This document shows positions 52,239 to 61,606 of a stretch of 64,000 nt of DNA, piece by piece (positions within the stretch are counted from its first letter, which is position 1; every line of letters begins with the position of its first letter). Source of the stretch: Sphingomonas sp. PsM26 (lineage in GTDB: Bacteria; Pseudomonadota; Alphaproteobacteria; Sphingomonadales; Sphingomonadaceae). The DNA lies in the NCBI GenBank assembly GCA_030433805.1, contig JARUXA010000007.1, positions 1 to 64,000 on the forward strand. The letters run 5' to 3'. The notes beneath the pieces are model-generated. The model made no database searches and was not told where the DNA came from. It saw only the letters and a program-made list of their open reading frames with translations. The position numbers were made by a program, and so were the translations under genes.

Positions 52239-54374
52239 ATGCTGCGAACACTCGGGCTTGGGCTCGCCGGGCTGCTGGTCGTCACTGCCGCTGGCCTTGC
52301 ACTGTGGGAGCCGATCGCGGCGACCAGTGCGCCCCCGCCGCCCGCGCACCGCTACGACAGCGTCATCGCGCGCGACCGTTTCGGCGTACCCCACATCTTC
52401 GGCAAGACCGATCCTGACGTCGCGTATGGCGTCGCCTATGCGCATGCCGAGGACGATTTCGCGACGCTGCAGGAGGCCGTCGCGATGACGCGCGGGCGGC
52501 TCGGTGCGATGACCGGGGCGGACGGAGCGAAGGTCGATTACACGCTCGCGCTGCTCGGTGCGCGGGCGACGGCACATCGCGATTATCGCAAGCAACCCGC
52601 CGATGTCCGCGCCTTGCTCGATGCCTATGCGACCGGGCTCAACGCCTTTGCGCGACGGCATCCGGGGGAGGTGCGACTGGCGCGGCTGTTCCCGGTGAAC
52701 GGCGAGGACATCGCGACCGGCTTTGTCCTGCGCACGCCCTTCTTCTTCGGGCTCGACGCCGTGTTGGGCGCACTGTCGGGCGACCGGCCGCTTCCGCGCG
52801 AAAGCGCTGGGGCTACTCCCGACGCGCCCGATCCTGCCACGCTGCCGGCAACCGGCGAGCGGATGCCCAACGGCTCGAACGCGTTCGTCGTTGCGCCCGG
52901 GCGATCGACCGACGGCGCAACGCGCGTGCTTTCCAATGCGCACCAGCCGTGGAAGGGGCCAGTCGCGTGGTACGAGCTGTCGGTCCAGTCGGGGACCGGC
53001 TGGCATTTCTCGGGCGCGACCTTCCCCGGCGTGCCGTTTCCGGTGATGGGGCATAACGAGCATCTCGGCTGGACCAACACGGTCAACCGCCCCGACCTGA
53101 CCGATGTCTACAAACTCGTCACCGATGTCGACCACACCCGCTATCGCTTCGACGGCGCGTGGCGGCCGCTGGAGGCGCAGCGCGTATGGCTCGGCGTGCG
53201 GTTCGGTCCGTTCGTGCTGCCGATCCCCAAGATGGTTTACCGCGCGGTGCAGGGGCCGGTGATCGTCAACAAGAGCGGTGCCTTTGCGATCCGCTATGCG
53301 GGCGCGGACCAGCTCCGCATGATCGAGGAATATTACCGCCTGACGCGCGCGCGCAATTTCGGCGAATGGCAGCAGGCGCTCGCGATCCAGGGGGTTCCAG
53401 CGACCAACTTCCTCTATGGCGATGCGCGCGGGACCATCGCCTATGTCTATAACGCGAGCTTCCCCAACCGGCGGCCAGGCTATGATTACCAGCATCTGCT
53501 GCCCGGCGACACGTCGCGCGCGCTGATGCCGGGGACGGTGCCATTCGCGCAGGTGCCGCGCAACGTGAACCCCGCGTCGGGATTCCTCATCAACGCCAAC
53601 AACACGCCCTATCAGGCGGCGGGGCAGGGGTCCGAGCTTCGCCCGCAGGATTACAGCCCGCTGCTCGGGATCGAAACCGACACCACCAACCGCGGCACCC
53701 GCGCGCTCGAGCTGATGGGCCAGACCCCGCGGATCGGCGAGGCGGAGCTGTTGCGGATCAAGTTCGACACCGGGATCAGCCGCTACAGCTGGGCTGCGCG
53801 GTGGTATCGCGACATCGCACGGGTCGACCCGCGCGGCGATCCGCAACTCCGCGCCGCGCTCGGCGTGCTGCAACGCTGGAACTGCAACTTCGACGGGCAG
53901 CACAGCGGGCAGGCACTCGCCGCGATCCTGCTGCGGACCGGGCAGAAATGGCATTACCAGCGCCGCCCCGAACTCGATCCGCGCGATGCGCTGGCGAAGG
54001 CGGCGGCGTATCTCCAGACGCATTTTGGCACGCTCGATCCCCCGCTCGGCACGGTGTTGCGGCTGCGGCATGGCAAAGTCGACCTACCGCTCGACGGCGC
54101 GCCCGATGTGCTGCGGGCCGCATCAACGTGGAGCGAAGCCCCCGATGGCCGGCTCGTCGTCAATCACGGGGACAGCTTCATCATGCTGATGACGTGGGAC
54201 AAGGCGGGTCGGGTGGAATCCCGCTCGATCCAGCCGTTCGGTGCTGCGACGACACGACCGGAGTCACCGCATTATGCGGACCAGGCACCATTGTTCGCGG
54301 CGCATCGCTTCAAGCCAGTGCTGTTCTGGCGAGATGACCTGCGGCGTAGCGTAGAGCGGGTGTATCGGCCCTGA
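52239..54374 (+). CDS. Penicillin acylase family Ntn-hydrolase
   Basis: 711 residues. N-terminal signal/anchor helix (about 5-22). An alpha-subunit-like region ends at 'ERMPNG'; the autocatalytic cleavage exposes Ser213 ('GSNAF'), the N-terminal nucleophile. 'DVAYGVAYAHAEDDF' and 'VMGHNEHLGWTNT' are family landmarks. Relatives cleave N-acyl homoserine lactones, lipopeptides or penicillin; substrate unknown, though a quorum-quenching or envelope N-acyl role is plausible. Not next to the FeeM-like gene 47 kb away. Confidence 0.9.
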   Translation: MLRTLGLGLAGLLVVTAAGLALWEPIAATSAPPPPAHRYDSVIARDRFGVPHIFGKTDPDVAYGVAYAHAEDDFATLQEAVAMTRGRLGAMTGADGAKVDYTLALLGARATAHRDYRKQPADVRALLDAYATGLNAFARRHPGEVRLARLFPVNGEDIATGFVLRTPFFFGLDAVLGALSGDRPLPRESAGATPDAPDPATLPATGERMPNGSNAFVVAPGRSTDGATRVLSNAHQPWKGPVAWYELSVQSGTGWHFSGATFPGVPFPVMGHNEHLGWTNTVNRPDLTDVYKLVTDVDHTRYRFDGAWRPLEAQRVWLGVRFGPFVLPIPKMVYRAVQGPVIVNKSGAFAIRYAGADQLRMIEEYYRLTRARNFGEWQQALAIQGVPATNFLYGDARGTIAYVYNASFPNRRPGYDYQHLLPGDTSRALMPGTVPFAQVPRNVNPASGFLINANNTPYQAAGQGSELRPQDYSPLLGIETDTTNRGTRALELMGQTPRIGEAELLRIKFDTGISRYSWAARWYRDIARVDPRGDPQLRAALGVLQRWNCNFDGQHSGQALAAILLRTGQKWHYQRRPELDPRDALAKAAAYLQTHFGTLDPPLGTVLRLRHGKVDLPLDGAPDVLRAASTWSEAPDGRLVVNHGDSFIMLMTWDKAGRVESRSIQPFGAATTRPESPHYADQAPLFAAHRFKPVLFWRDDLRRSVERVYRP

Positions 54375-54419
54375 ACCTCGTGTCGACGGTGGAAACCCCG
54401 CGTTCGCAAGCATGCGTTT

Positions 54420-54434
54420 ACCATCTATGATGGT
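54420..54434. repeat. Short perfect palindrome ACCATC-N3-GATGGT
   Basis: ACCATC-TAT-GATGGT, 6-bp arms, in the 140-bp gap before the serine-acetyltransferase-like gene. Could be an operator or an mRNA hairpin. Too short to be sure. Confidence 0.35.
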
Positions 54435-54514
54435 CGGTTGAGTAATCATGTGTCTGTACGAAAACGAGCCGCAGGCGGGTTGGTGTGCGCCTGGGATGTA
54501 AAGGCGTATTGTCC

Positions 54515-55087
54515 ATGATTTCCAGCGAGATCCCCGATTGGGAGCGCGAGCGTCGGACCGGATGGGTGCCGTCCAAGTCGTTGCTGGCGTCGATCCGTGC
54601 GTATCAGCGGGCCCGTGGCACGCCTGGGCTGATCCCGGCGGTGCAGAAACGGGTCGCGATCCTGCGCCACCGCTTCTGGACGATGATGACGGGGGCAGAC
54701 ATCCCGCTTAACGCCCGGCTGGGCGGCGGATTGCTGCTGCCGCACCCCAATGGCATCGTCATCCATCCCGATGCGGAGATCGGCCCGAATTGCCTGATCT
54801 TCCAGCAAGTCACGATCGGTGCCGCAAAGGGCGGCGTGCCGACGATCGGTGGCCAGGTGGATATCGGTGCTGGCGCAAAGATCATCGGCGCGGTGACAAT
54901 CGGCGCGCACGCGTTGATCGGCGCGAATGCGGTGGTCATCACCGACGTACCCGAGGGCGCGACCGCGGTCGGCAATCCGGCGCGGATCTTGTTTCCCAAG
55001 GTGGCCGTGTCGCTGGTCGACTCGAAGGACGCCTCGGCCGAGGTGCGGAATGACATGCCTGCAATCGGCCGTTTCGCGCTGGACTGA
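54515..55087 (+). CDS. Serine O-acetyltransferase-like hexapeptide protein
   Basis: 190 residues from ATG 54515 (MISSEIPDWERER). The left-handed beta-helix is built of hexapeptide repeats ('GIVIHPDAEIGPNCLIFQQV', 'GAGAKIIGAVTIGAHALIGA', 'NAVVITDVPEGATAVGNPAR'), typical of SAT/EpsC and colanic-acid acetyltransferases. It lacks the long N-terminal helical domain of CysE, so polysaccharide O-acetylation is as likely as cysteine synthesis. The frame continues upstream to 54485. Confidence 0.75.
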   Translation: MISSEIPDWERERRTGWVPSKSLLASIRAYQRARGTPGLIPAVQKRVAILRHRFWTMMTGADIPLNARLGGGLLLPHPNGIVIHPDAEIGPNCLIFQQVTIGAAKGGVPTIGGQVDIGAGAKIIGAVTIGAHALIGANAVVITDVPEGATAVGNPARILFPKVAVSLVDSKDASAEVRNDMPAIGRFALD

Positions 55088-55214
55088 TCCGTTCGGCGAT
55101 CAGGCATCGTCGATGCCGACCCTGCGCAAGGCCAATTGCAACGCCAAACCCCATTGCTATACCCGGATAGCACAGTGGTCTGCCCAGACCGTTTATTCCG
55201 GGGAACACACCAGC

Positions 55215-58028
55215 ATGACCGTCAAGCTTCTCGCGCTCTCCGGCGTTGCGCTGGCGACGTTCGCCACGCCCGCTTTCGCGCAGACCGCTCTTCCCAAGCC
55301 CGCCCCGGTCGCGGATCTCGTCCGCCAGGTCGACATTCCCTATAGCGAGTTCCGCCTCCCCAACGGCCTGCGCGTCATCGTCAACACCGACCGCAAGGCG
55401 CCGGTCGTGGCGGTCAGTGTGTGGTACAATGTCGGCTCCAAGTTCGAGCCAAAGGGCAAGACCGGCTTCGCGCATCTGTTCGAACATCTCATGTTCAACG
55501 GCAGTGAAAATGCGCCGGGCGATTATTTCGATTACACCAAGGCGATCGGCGCGACCGACCTCAACGGCACGACCTATTTCGATCGCACCAACTATTTCGA
55601 GACCGTCCCCGCCGCCGCGCTCGAGCGCACGCTGTTCCTGGAGAGCGACCGCATGGGCTATCTGCTCGGCGCGCTGACCCCCGCAGTGGTCGATGAGCAG
55701 CGCGGCGTCGTCCAGAACGAGAAACGGCAGGGCGACAATCAGCCCTACGGTCTGGTCGAGTACAAGCAGGTCGAGACGCTGTTCCCCGCGTCGCACCCCT
55801 ATGGCCATTCGACGATCGGCTCGATGGCCGATCTCGACTCCGCCAGCGTCGAGGACGTCAAGAATTGGTTCCGCGGGCATTATGGCCCCAACAATGCGGT
55901 GCTGGTGCTGTCGGGCGATGTCGACGCGGCGCAAGCGAAGACGCTCGTCACCAAATATTTCGGTGCGATCCCGCGGGGGCCGCAGAGCGTTGCGCCCGCC
56001 GCACTCGTGCCGACGCTGCCGGTCGCCAAGTTCGAGACGATGAAGGATCGCGTCGCCAACACGCGGATCCACCGGATGTGGGCGGTGCCTGGCCTCAACG
56101 ACGCCGACTCGGTCGCGCTCGATGTTGCGGCGGGGGCGCTTGGCGGCCTGTCGAGCAGCCGGCTCGACAATGCGCTGGTCCGCAAGGAAAAGCTCGCGGT
56201 CTCGGTGTCGGCGAGCAATGAGTCCTTCTCGCAGGTCGGCATGTTCACGATCAGCGCGGACGTCCGCCCCGGTGTCGATCCCGCGCTGGTCGCCAAGCGG
56301 CTCGACGAGATCATCGCCGAGTTCATCGCCAACAGCCCGACTGCGGACGAAGTCCAGCGGGTCGCGACACGCGACGCCGCGCGCACGATTGCCGGGCTTG
56401 AGTCGACCGGCGGCTTCGGCGGCAAGGCGGTCGCGCTCGCGCAGGGCGCGCTCTATTCGGACGATCCTGGCTTTTACAAGAAGCAGCTTGCCACGCTCGC
56501 CGCGGAAACGCCCGCAAAGGTCAAGGCGGCAACCGCCAAGTGGCTGTCGCGTCCGGTTTACGGCCTCACGGTCGTTCCCGGTGCGCGCGATGCCTATGTC
56601 GAGTCGACCCCGCCCGCCAAGGTCGTCACCGCGCCCGAACCCGTGGTCAAGGGCACACGCGGCGGCCTGCCCGCGGTGGGCACGCTCGGCGAGCTGGTCT
56701 ACCCGAAGATCGAGCGCGCCAAGCTGCGCAACGGGATCGAGCTGATCTACGCCTATCGCAACGCGGTGCCCATCACCCAGGCGGTGATGAGCTTCGATGC
56801 GGGCGTCGCGGCGGACGTGCCGGGCAAGCTTGGCACGCAACAACTGACGCTCGCGATGATGAGCGAAGGCACGACCACGCGCGACTCGATCGCGCTGGCC
56901 GAGGCGAAGGAACGGCTTGGCGCGAACGTTTCCGCCGGGTCGAGCGCGGATCGCACCTTCCTCTCGATGTTCACGCCGAGTGCGAACCTTGCCGCTTCGA
57001 CCGAACTGTTTGCCGACATCGTGCGCAACCCGAAGTTCGATCCCGCCGAAGTCGCACGTCTCAAGAACCAGCAACTGTCGCGGATCGCGGCCGAACTCAC
57101 CAGCCCGCAGGGGCTCGCGGCGCGGGTCTATCCAAAGCTGATCTACGGTGCCGCCTCGCCTTATGCCAAGGCGATCGGCAGTGGGGACGCAAAGGCCGTG
57201 GCAACGCTTGGCCGCGACGACCTGATTGCGTTCCAGCACCGCTGGATCCGCCCCGATACCGCAAAGATCTTCGTCGTCAGCGATCGACCGCTCCCCGAGA
57301 TCAAGGCGGCGCTGGACGCACGCTTCGGCGACTGGACGCCGACGGGTACGCGCGGGACCAAGGACTTCACCCTCGCCGCCGCGCCCGCAACGCCGCGGAT
57401 CGTGCTGATCGATCGCCCGGATTCGCCGCAGTCGCTGATCGTCGGCGCGGCCCCGACGGCGCTGGTCGGGACGGATGATCTGCTGGGTGTCACCACTGCG
57501 AACGATACGCTCGGCGGCGATTTCACGTCGCGGATCAACATGGATCTGCGCGAGGACAAGCACTGGTCCTACGGCGTCAACGGCGGCTTCCGGCGCGCGG
57601 AGTATCAGACGCCGTATGTCCTGTCGGCCCCCGTCCAGGCGGACCGCACCGGGGATTCGATCAAGGCGCTGCAGGGCGACATCAAGGCGTTCCTCACCAC
57701 CAAGGGGATCACCCCGGCCGAGTTCGACCGGACGATCACCGACTCCGTCCGCTCGCTCCCCGGCAATTTCGAGACGTCGGGCGCGGTGCTGGGGGCGATG
57801 CAGTCGAACGAGCTCTATCGCCGCCCGGACGACTATTTCGCGACCCTCCCGCAAAAATATCGCGCGATGACCGCGGCCGAACTTGACGCTGCGGCACGCA
57901 AGGCGCTCGACCCGTCGAAGTTCGTCTGGGTCGTCGTGGGCGACGCCAGCAAGGTCCGCGGCCAGCTTGACAGCATCGGGCTACCGGTCGAGGTGGTCCC
58001 CGCGGCGTCCGTAGCGGACGTGCGTTGA
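55215..58028 (+). CDS. M16 family zinc metallopeptidase (double domain)
   Basis: 937 residues from ATG 55215, where a signal peptide begins (23 residues, PAFAQ). The first M16 domain carries the inverted zinc motif HxxEH (H87, E90, H91) and the third ligand E169. A second, inactive M16-type domain occupies the C-terminal half ('NGIELIYAYRNAVPITQA'). Likely periplasmic peptide-degrading pitrilysin-type enzyme. Spans 55.2-58.0 kb without close operon partners. Confidence 0.93.
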   Translation: MTVKLLALSGVALATFATPAFAQTALPKPAPVADLVRQVDIPYSEFRLPNGLRVIVNTDRKAPVVAVSVWYNVGSKFEPKGKTGFAHLFEHLMFNGSENAPGDYFDYTKAIGATDLNGTTYFDRTNYFETVPAAALERTLFLESDRMGYLLGALTPAVVDEQRGVVQNEKRQGDNQPYGLVEYKQVETLFPASHPYGHSTIGSMADLDSASVEDVKNWFRGHYGPNNAVLVLSGDVDAAQAKTLVTKYFGAIPRGPQSVAPAALVPTLPVAKFETMKDRVANTRIHRMWAVPGLNDADSVALDVAAGALGGLSSSRLDNALVRKEKLAVSVSASNESFSQVGMFTISADVRPGVDPALVAKRLDEIIAEFIANSPTADEVQRVATRDAARTIAGLESTGGFGGKAVALAQGALYSDDPGFYKKQLATLAAETPAKVKAATAKWLSRPVYGLTVVPGARDAYVESTPPAKVVTAPEPVVKGTRGGLPAVGTLGELVYPKIERAKLRNGIELIYAYRNAVPITQAVMSFDAGVAADVPGKLGTQQLTLAMMSEGTTTRDSIALAEAKERLGANVSAGSSADRTFLSMFTPSANLAASTELFADIVRNPKFDPAEVARLKNQQLSRIAAELTSPQGLAARVYPKLIYGAASPYAKAIGSGDAKAVATLGRDDLIAFQHRWIRPDTAKIFVVSDRPLPEIKAALDARFGDWTPTGTRGTKDFTLAAAPATPRIVLIDRPDSPQSLIVGAAPTALVGTDDLLGVTTANDTLGGDFTSRINMDLREDKHWSYGVNGGFRRAEYQTPYVLSAPVQADRTGDSIKALQGDIKAFLTTKGITPAEFDRTITDSVRSLPGNFETSGAVLGAMQSNELYRRPDDYFATLPQKYRAMTAAELDAAARKALDPSKFVWVVVGDASKVRGQLDSIGLPVEVVPAASVADVR

Positions 58029-58048
58029 GCTGATTCAGGAGAGATACG

Positions 58049-58351
58049 ATGGCTGCTGTCGATGGAAGCTGGGATACGATCGTCAAGTCGCCGCTGGGCG
58101 ACCAGAAGGCAGTGCTGACCGTCAAGACCGACGGCAACAGCTGGACCGGAAGCCAGGTCGGCGCGATGGGCGCGGTCGACATCAAGGACGGCACGGTCGA
58201 GGGCGACACGATCAAGTGGACGATGTCGATCACCGTCCCGATGCCGATGAGCCTCGATTGCAGCGCGACCGCCGAAGGCGATACGCTGACGGGTTCAGTC
58301 GGCGCAGGCGCGTTCGGCAGCTTCCCAATGACGGGCACGCGCCAGGCGTAA
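58049..58351 (+). CDS. Small beta-rich conserved protein
   Basis: 100 residues, beginning 'MAAVDGSWDTIVKSPLGDQK'. Alternating 'WTGSQVGAMGAVDIKDGTVE' and 'DTLTGSVGAGAFG' segments suggest a lipocalin-like small beta barrel. AGGAGA seven nt before the ATG. Function unknown. 20 bp downstream of the M16 gene and probably cotranscribed. Confidence 0.8.
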   Translation: MAAVDGSWDTIVKSPLGDQKAVLTVKTDGNSWTGSQVGAMGAVDIKDGTVEGDTIKWTMSITVPMPMSLDCSATAEGDTLTGSVGAGAFGSFPMTGTRQA

Positions 58352-58378
58352 CGCCTTTCGAAGGTGACGTTCGAAGAC

Positions 58379-58412
58379 GGCCTGCGCTCCCCCCGGAGCG
58401 TGGGCCGTTTCT
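58379..58412 (+). terminator. Hairpin after the small beta-rich gene
   Basis: GGCCTGCGCTCC / GGAGCGTGGGCC with a CCCC loop, then GTTTCTTCTTC. Reasonable terminator for the M16 unit. Confidence 0.6.
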
Positions 58413-58531
58413 TCTTCTCCCTCTCCCCGCTTGCGGGGAGAGGGCCGGGGAGAGGGGCAGTGTCGTAGCGCAGCGCTGCTGGACTGCCCCTCTCCCCGAC
58501 CCTCTCCCCTGAAGGGGAGAGGGAGAAGAAG
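58411..58531. repeat. Long inverted repeat between convergent genes
   Basis: Arms TTCTTCTCCCTCTCCCCGCT (58412) and its complement ending AGGGGAGAGGGAGAAGAAG (58531), plus inner GAGAGGGGCAG / CTGCCCCTCTC. It lies two bp before the purK stop and probably ends both transcripts. Confidence 0.85.
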
Positions 58532-58532
58532 T

Positions 58533-59600
58533 TTACCGCCCCAGCCGGGTCACATGCCCCATCTTGCGACCGGGCCGCGTTTCCTTGCCGTACAGGTGCA
58601 GGTGCGCCCCCGGCTCCGCAAGGATCTCCGCCCAGCGGTCGGCGTCATGCCCGATCAGATTCTCCATCGCCACGCGCGGCGCGGTCAGCGCGGTATCCCC
58701 CAGCGGCAGGCCGCAGATCGCGCGGATGTGGTTCTCGAACTGCGAACACACCGCACCCTCGATCGTCCAATGTCCCGAATTGTGGACCCGCGGCGCCATT
58801 TCGTTGAACACCGGGCCATCCGGCGACGCAAAGAACTCGCACGCGAGCACGCCGACATAGTCGAGCCGATCCGCGATCCGCCCCGCCAGCGCCGCCGCCT
58901 CGCCCCATTGCGAAGCGATCTCGGGCGGCGCAGGCAATGTCGAGCGCGCGAGGATGCCGTCGACATGCTCGTTCCACGGCGGCGGATAGCTGACCATCTG
59001 CCCGTCGGCGCGGCGCACCAGCAGGATCGAGAATTCGTGGCTGAACGTCACGAACCCTTCAAGCACCGCGGGCCGTCCGCCGATCGCGTCCCACGCGTCG
59101 GCAACCGCGTCGGGGCTGGCAATCCGCACCTGCCCCTTGCCGTCATAGCCCATGCGCAGCGTCTTGAGGATCGCGGGGCAACCGATCTCCGCGACCGCGG
59201 CTTCCAGCTCGGCGAGCGTCTCGACCTTGGCCCACGGCGCAGTGCGGCCGCCGATCTCGCCGACGAACGCCTTTTCCGCGGCACGATCCTGCGCGATGCC
59301 AAGCGCGGCGGGCGCAGGATGCACCGGTACCTTCGCCGCGAGATAGCGCACCGGATCGAGCGCGATATTCTCGAATTCATAGGTCACGACATCCGCCGCG
59401 GCGGCGAATTCATCGAGCACGATCCGGCTGTGATAATCCGCGCGGGTAAAGCTCGACGCGGTCTGTGCGGCGACCGCTTCCTCGTCGGGCGCGAGGATGC
59501 GGACGTGATAGCCAAGCTGCGCCGCGGCCACTGCGAGCATCCGTCCGAGCTGCCCGCCGCCGAGGATGCCGATGGTCGATCCGGGGGGGAGGGGGGTCAT
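58533..59600 (-). CDS. purK: 5-(carboxyamino)imidazole ribonucleotide synthase PurK
   Basis: 355 residues, exact family length, from ATG 59600 (MTPLPPGSTIGILGGGQLGRM). ATP-grasp marks 'LKTLRMGYDGKGQ' and 'NEMAPRVHNSGHWT'. It makes N5-CAIR from AIR, bicarbonate and ATP. The open frame continues to 59816 but this part is repeat DNA. Confidence 0.97.
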   Translation of the reverse strand: MTPLPPGSTIGILGGGQLGRMLAVAAAQLGYHVRILAPDEEAVAAQTASSFTRADYHSRIVLDEFAAAADVVTYEFENIALDPVRYLAAKVPVHPAPAALGIAQDRAAEKAFVGEIGGRTAPWAKVETLAELEAAVAEIGCPAILKTLRMGYDGKGQVRIASPDAVADAWDAIGGRPAVLEGFVTFSHEFSILLVRRADGQMVSYPPPWNEHVDGILARSTLPAPPEIASQWGEAAALAGRIADRLDYVGVLACEFFASPDGPVFNEMAPRVHNSGHWTIEGAVCSQFENHIRAICGLPLGDTALTAPRVAMENLIGHDADRWAEILAEPGAHLHLYGKETRPGRKMGHVTRLGR

Positions 59601-59642
59601 GCGCGTGAGTCCGTCGGGTGAGGGGGGGGCATAGTAGCGGGT

Positions 59643-59746
59643 CTCCCCGCCCTGGAAGAGAGGGGCCGGGGGTGGGTGTCCGTTGTTCGGCCGGACGCCT
59701 GCCCTAGGCCGACCCACCCCCAACCCCTCCCTTTCAGGGAGGGGAG
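59643..59746. repeat. Inverted repeat inserted between purE and purK
   Basis: Arms ending GGGGCCGGGGGTGGGT (59643-59678) and ACCCACCCCCAACCCCTCCC... (59712-59746), the same element as at 49309-49454. It fills most of the 170-bp purE-purK gap; these genes are normally adjacent or overlapping. Confidence 0.85.
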
Positions 59747-59770
59747 GAGCGAGGGGCTGCCCGTCGTGCT

Positions 59771-60250
59771 TCATGCAGGGTCGGTCGCCACGCCGTCGGT
59801 CTGCGCCGCGCGCCACGCCTGCAATCGGGCGCTCAAATCCGCGTCCGACAGCGCCAGGATCGCCGCTGCGAGCAATGCCGCGTTCTTCGCGCCCGCCTTG
59901 CCAATCGCGAGCGTGCCCACAGGGATTCCCGCGGGCATCTGGACGATCGAGTAGAGGCTGTCGACGCCCTTGAGCGCCTTGCTCTCCACCGGCACGCCGA
60001 GCACCGGCAGATGCGTCAGCGCCGCCGCCATGCCCGGAAGATGCGCCGCACCGCCTGCGCCCGCAATGATGATCTTGATCCCGCGGCCTGCCGCACTGTC
60101 GGCATAATCGTACAGCCGCTTGGGGGTACGATGTGCCGAGACGACCTTGGCCTCGTGCGAAATGCCCAGTTCCTCAAGGAGATCCGCCGCGTGGTGCATC
60201 GTCTCCCAATCGGAGGTGCTGCCCATGATGATGCCGACCGAGGGTTCCAT
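59771..60250 (-). CDS. purE: N5-CAIR mutase PurE
   Basis: 159 residues: '[14 protein letters not shown]', '[10 protein letters not shown]', '[13 protein letters not shown]', '[10 protein letters not shown]' and '[13 protein letters not shown]' are the class I PurE landmarks. It converts N5-CAIR to CAIR. Upstream of purK in the same direction. Confidence 0.97.
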   Translation of the reverse strand: MEPSVGIIMGSTSDWETMHHAADLLEELGISHEAKVVSAHRTPKRLYDYADSAAGRGIKIIIAGAGGAAHLPGMAAALTHLPVLGVPVESKALKGVDSLYSIVQMPAGIPVGTLAIGKAGAKNAALLAAAILALSDADLSARLQAWRAAQTDGVATDPA

Positions 60251-60687
60251 CGCCCGGAGGTAGCGGCGGCCTGCGCGAAGAGCAACCGTCCGTATCGTCC
60301 GTCAGCGAATGGCGCGAGGGAACCACTCGCGGTCACGCGAGTTACGCCATTACTCAGCCGATACGTGTTTAGTAGCGGCGTCCGTCAAAGCCTCCGGTCG
60401 AATGTATCGCCGGTCCTCTCACCCGTTGGGAGTGTATGGCGCGTATTGACGGCGCGAGGCTCTGCCGCGTCGTTGGCGAGTTTGTACCGAATACATTCCG
60501 CGTAACACGTCGTGACGGCTGCCTCCCCCCCGGGCATCCACCATCGGCGGGTAATAGTAGCGTTGGCGTAATGCTGCTGGTGGATTTGGGCTTCGTGCCC
60601 GGACGACAGAATGTGTTCCACAGTAAAGCGTACCGAGTATCGCGTACTGCCGTCACCCAGCCTCGTGCCAGGGTGACGGCCCCCGCC
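60251..60687. other. Intergenic region between purE and gpmA
   Basis: About 440 bp without a convincing gene. Short frames cross it on both strands but have no family match or ribosome site. A CCGTCACCC / GGGTGACGG hairpin lies at 60650-60679, just after the gpmA stop, without a T-run. Confidence 0.6.
60650..60679 (-). repeat. Hairpin downstream of gpmA
   Basis: Nine-bp perfect arms CCGTCACCC / GGGTGACGG with a 12-nt loop, eight nt after the gpmA stop. Could be an attenuating or terminating hairpin; no U-tract. Confidence 0.45.
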
Positions 60688-61374
60688 TCAGCGTTCGTTC
60701 AGATAATAGCGGTCGGTTGCGTTCAGCGCATCGTCCAGCTCGTAGACGATCGGCTGGCCGGTCGGGATCTCCAGCGTGGTGATCTCGTCGTCGGGAATAT
60801 TCGACAGATGCTTGACCAAAGCGCGCAGCGAGTTGCCGTGCGCAGAGATCAGCACGCGCTGCCCATCCTTCAACGCCGGCACGATCCGCGACTCCCAATA
60901 CGGCAGCACGCGCGCGATCGTATCTTTCAGGCTTTCGGTCGCGGGGATTTCGATCCCCGCGTAGCGCCGGTCCTGCGTCATGTCATAGGCGCTGCCTGCC
61001 TCCATCGGGGGCGGCGGCACGTCGAAGCTGCGCCGCCAGATATGCACCTGCGCCTCGCCGTGCTTCTCCGCGGTCTCCGCCTTGTTGAGCCCGGTCAGCC
61101 CACCATAATGCCGCTCGTTGAGCCGCCAGTCCTTCTCCACCGGCAGCCACAGCCGGTGCATTTCCTCGAGCGCGAGGTTGAGCGTCTTGATCGCGCGGGT
61201 CTGGAGCGAGGTGAAGCACTGGTCGAAATCCAGCCCCTTCTCCGCCATCAATCGCCCTGCTGCGCGCGCTTCCTCGATCCCCTTTTCGGTGACGTCGACG
61301 TCCCACCAGCCGGTGAAACGATTCTCGAGGTTCCAGCTGGACTGGCCGTGGCGGATCAGGACGAGCGTTGGCAT
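60688..61374 (-). CDS. gpmA: 2,3-bisphosphoglycerate-dependent phosphoglycerate mutase
   Basis: 228 residues. '[20 protein letters not shown]' holds the phosphorylated His (LIRHGQ); '[12 protein letters not shown]' and '[11 protein letters not shown]' complete the active site. Glycolytic enzyme. AAGGAG lies ten nt before the ATG. Confidence 0.97.
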   Translation of the reverse strand: MPTLVLIRHGQSSWNLENRFTGWWDVDVTEKGIEEARAAGRLMAEKGLDFDQCFTSLQTRAIKTLNLALEEMHRLWLPVEKDWRLNERHYGGLTGLNKAETAEKHGEAQVHIWRRSFDVPPPPMEAGSAYDMTQDRRYAGIEIPATESLKDTIARVLPYWESRIVPALKDGQRVLISAHGNSLRALVKHLSNIPDDEITTLEIPTGQPIVYELDDALNATDRYYLNER

Positions 61375-61606
61375 GTGCGATGGTCTCCTTCCCCGACGGA
61401 CGGCCGGGGACCCAGTTGCGCGCCGGGGTATCGTCTGGGACGGGCGCGATCAACCTCGGGGTTGGGGGTACGGACGGTTTCGGTGCGCGCGAACGTCGCC
61501 TTCGGTGAGTCTGGAGCGACGACCTTTGCGTCGAAATGACTCGATTTCGGACGCGATCAGGCGCTTGATGTCGATCCGAAGGCTTTGGCCGAAGGGGGGG
61601 CTTCAA

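Noticed and set aside
54927..55214. N-terminal extension of the M16 peptidase frame
   Set aside because: It overlaps the acetyltransferase gene, and a clean signal peptide begins at 55215.
60385..60621. 78-codon minus frame between purE and gpmA
   Set aside because: No family match, no ribosome site, and overlapping frames on the other strand are equally open.
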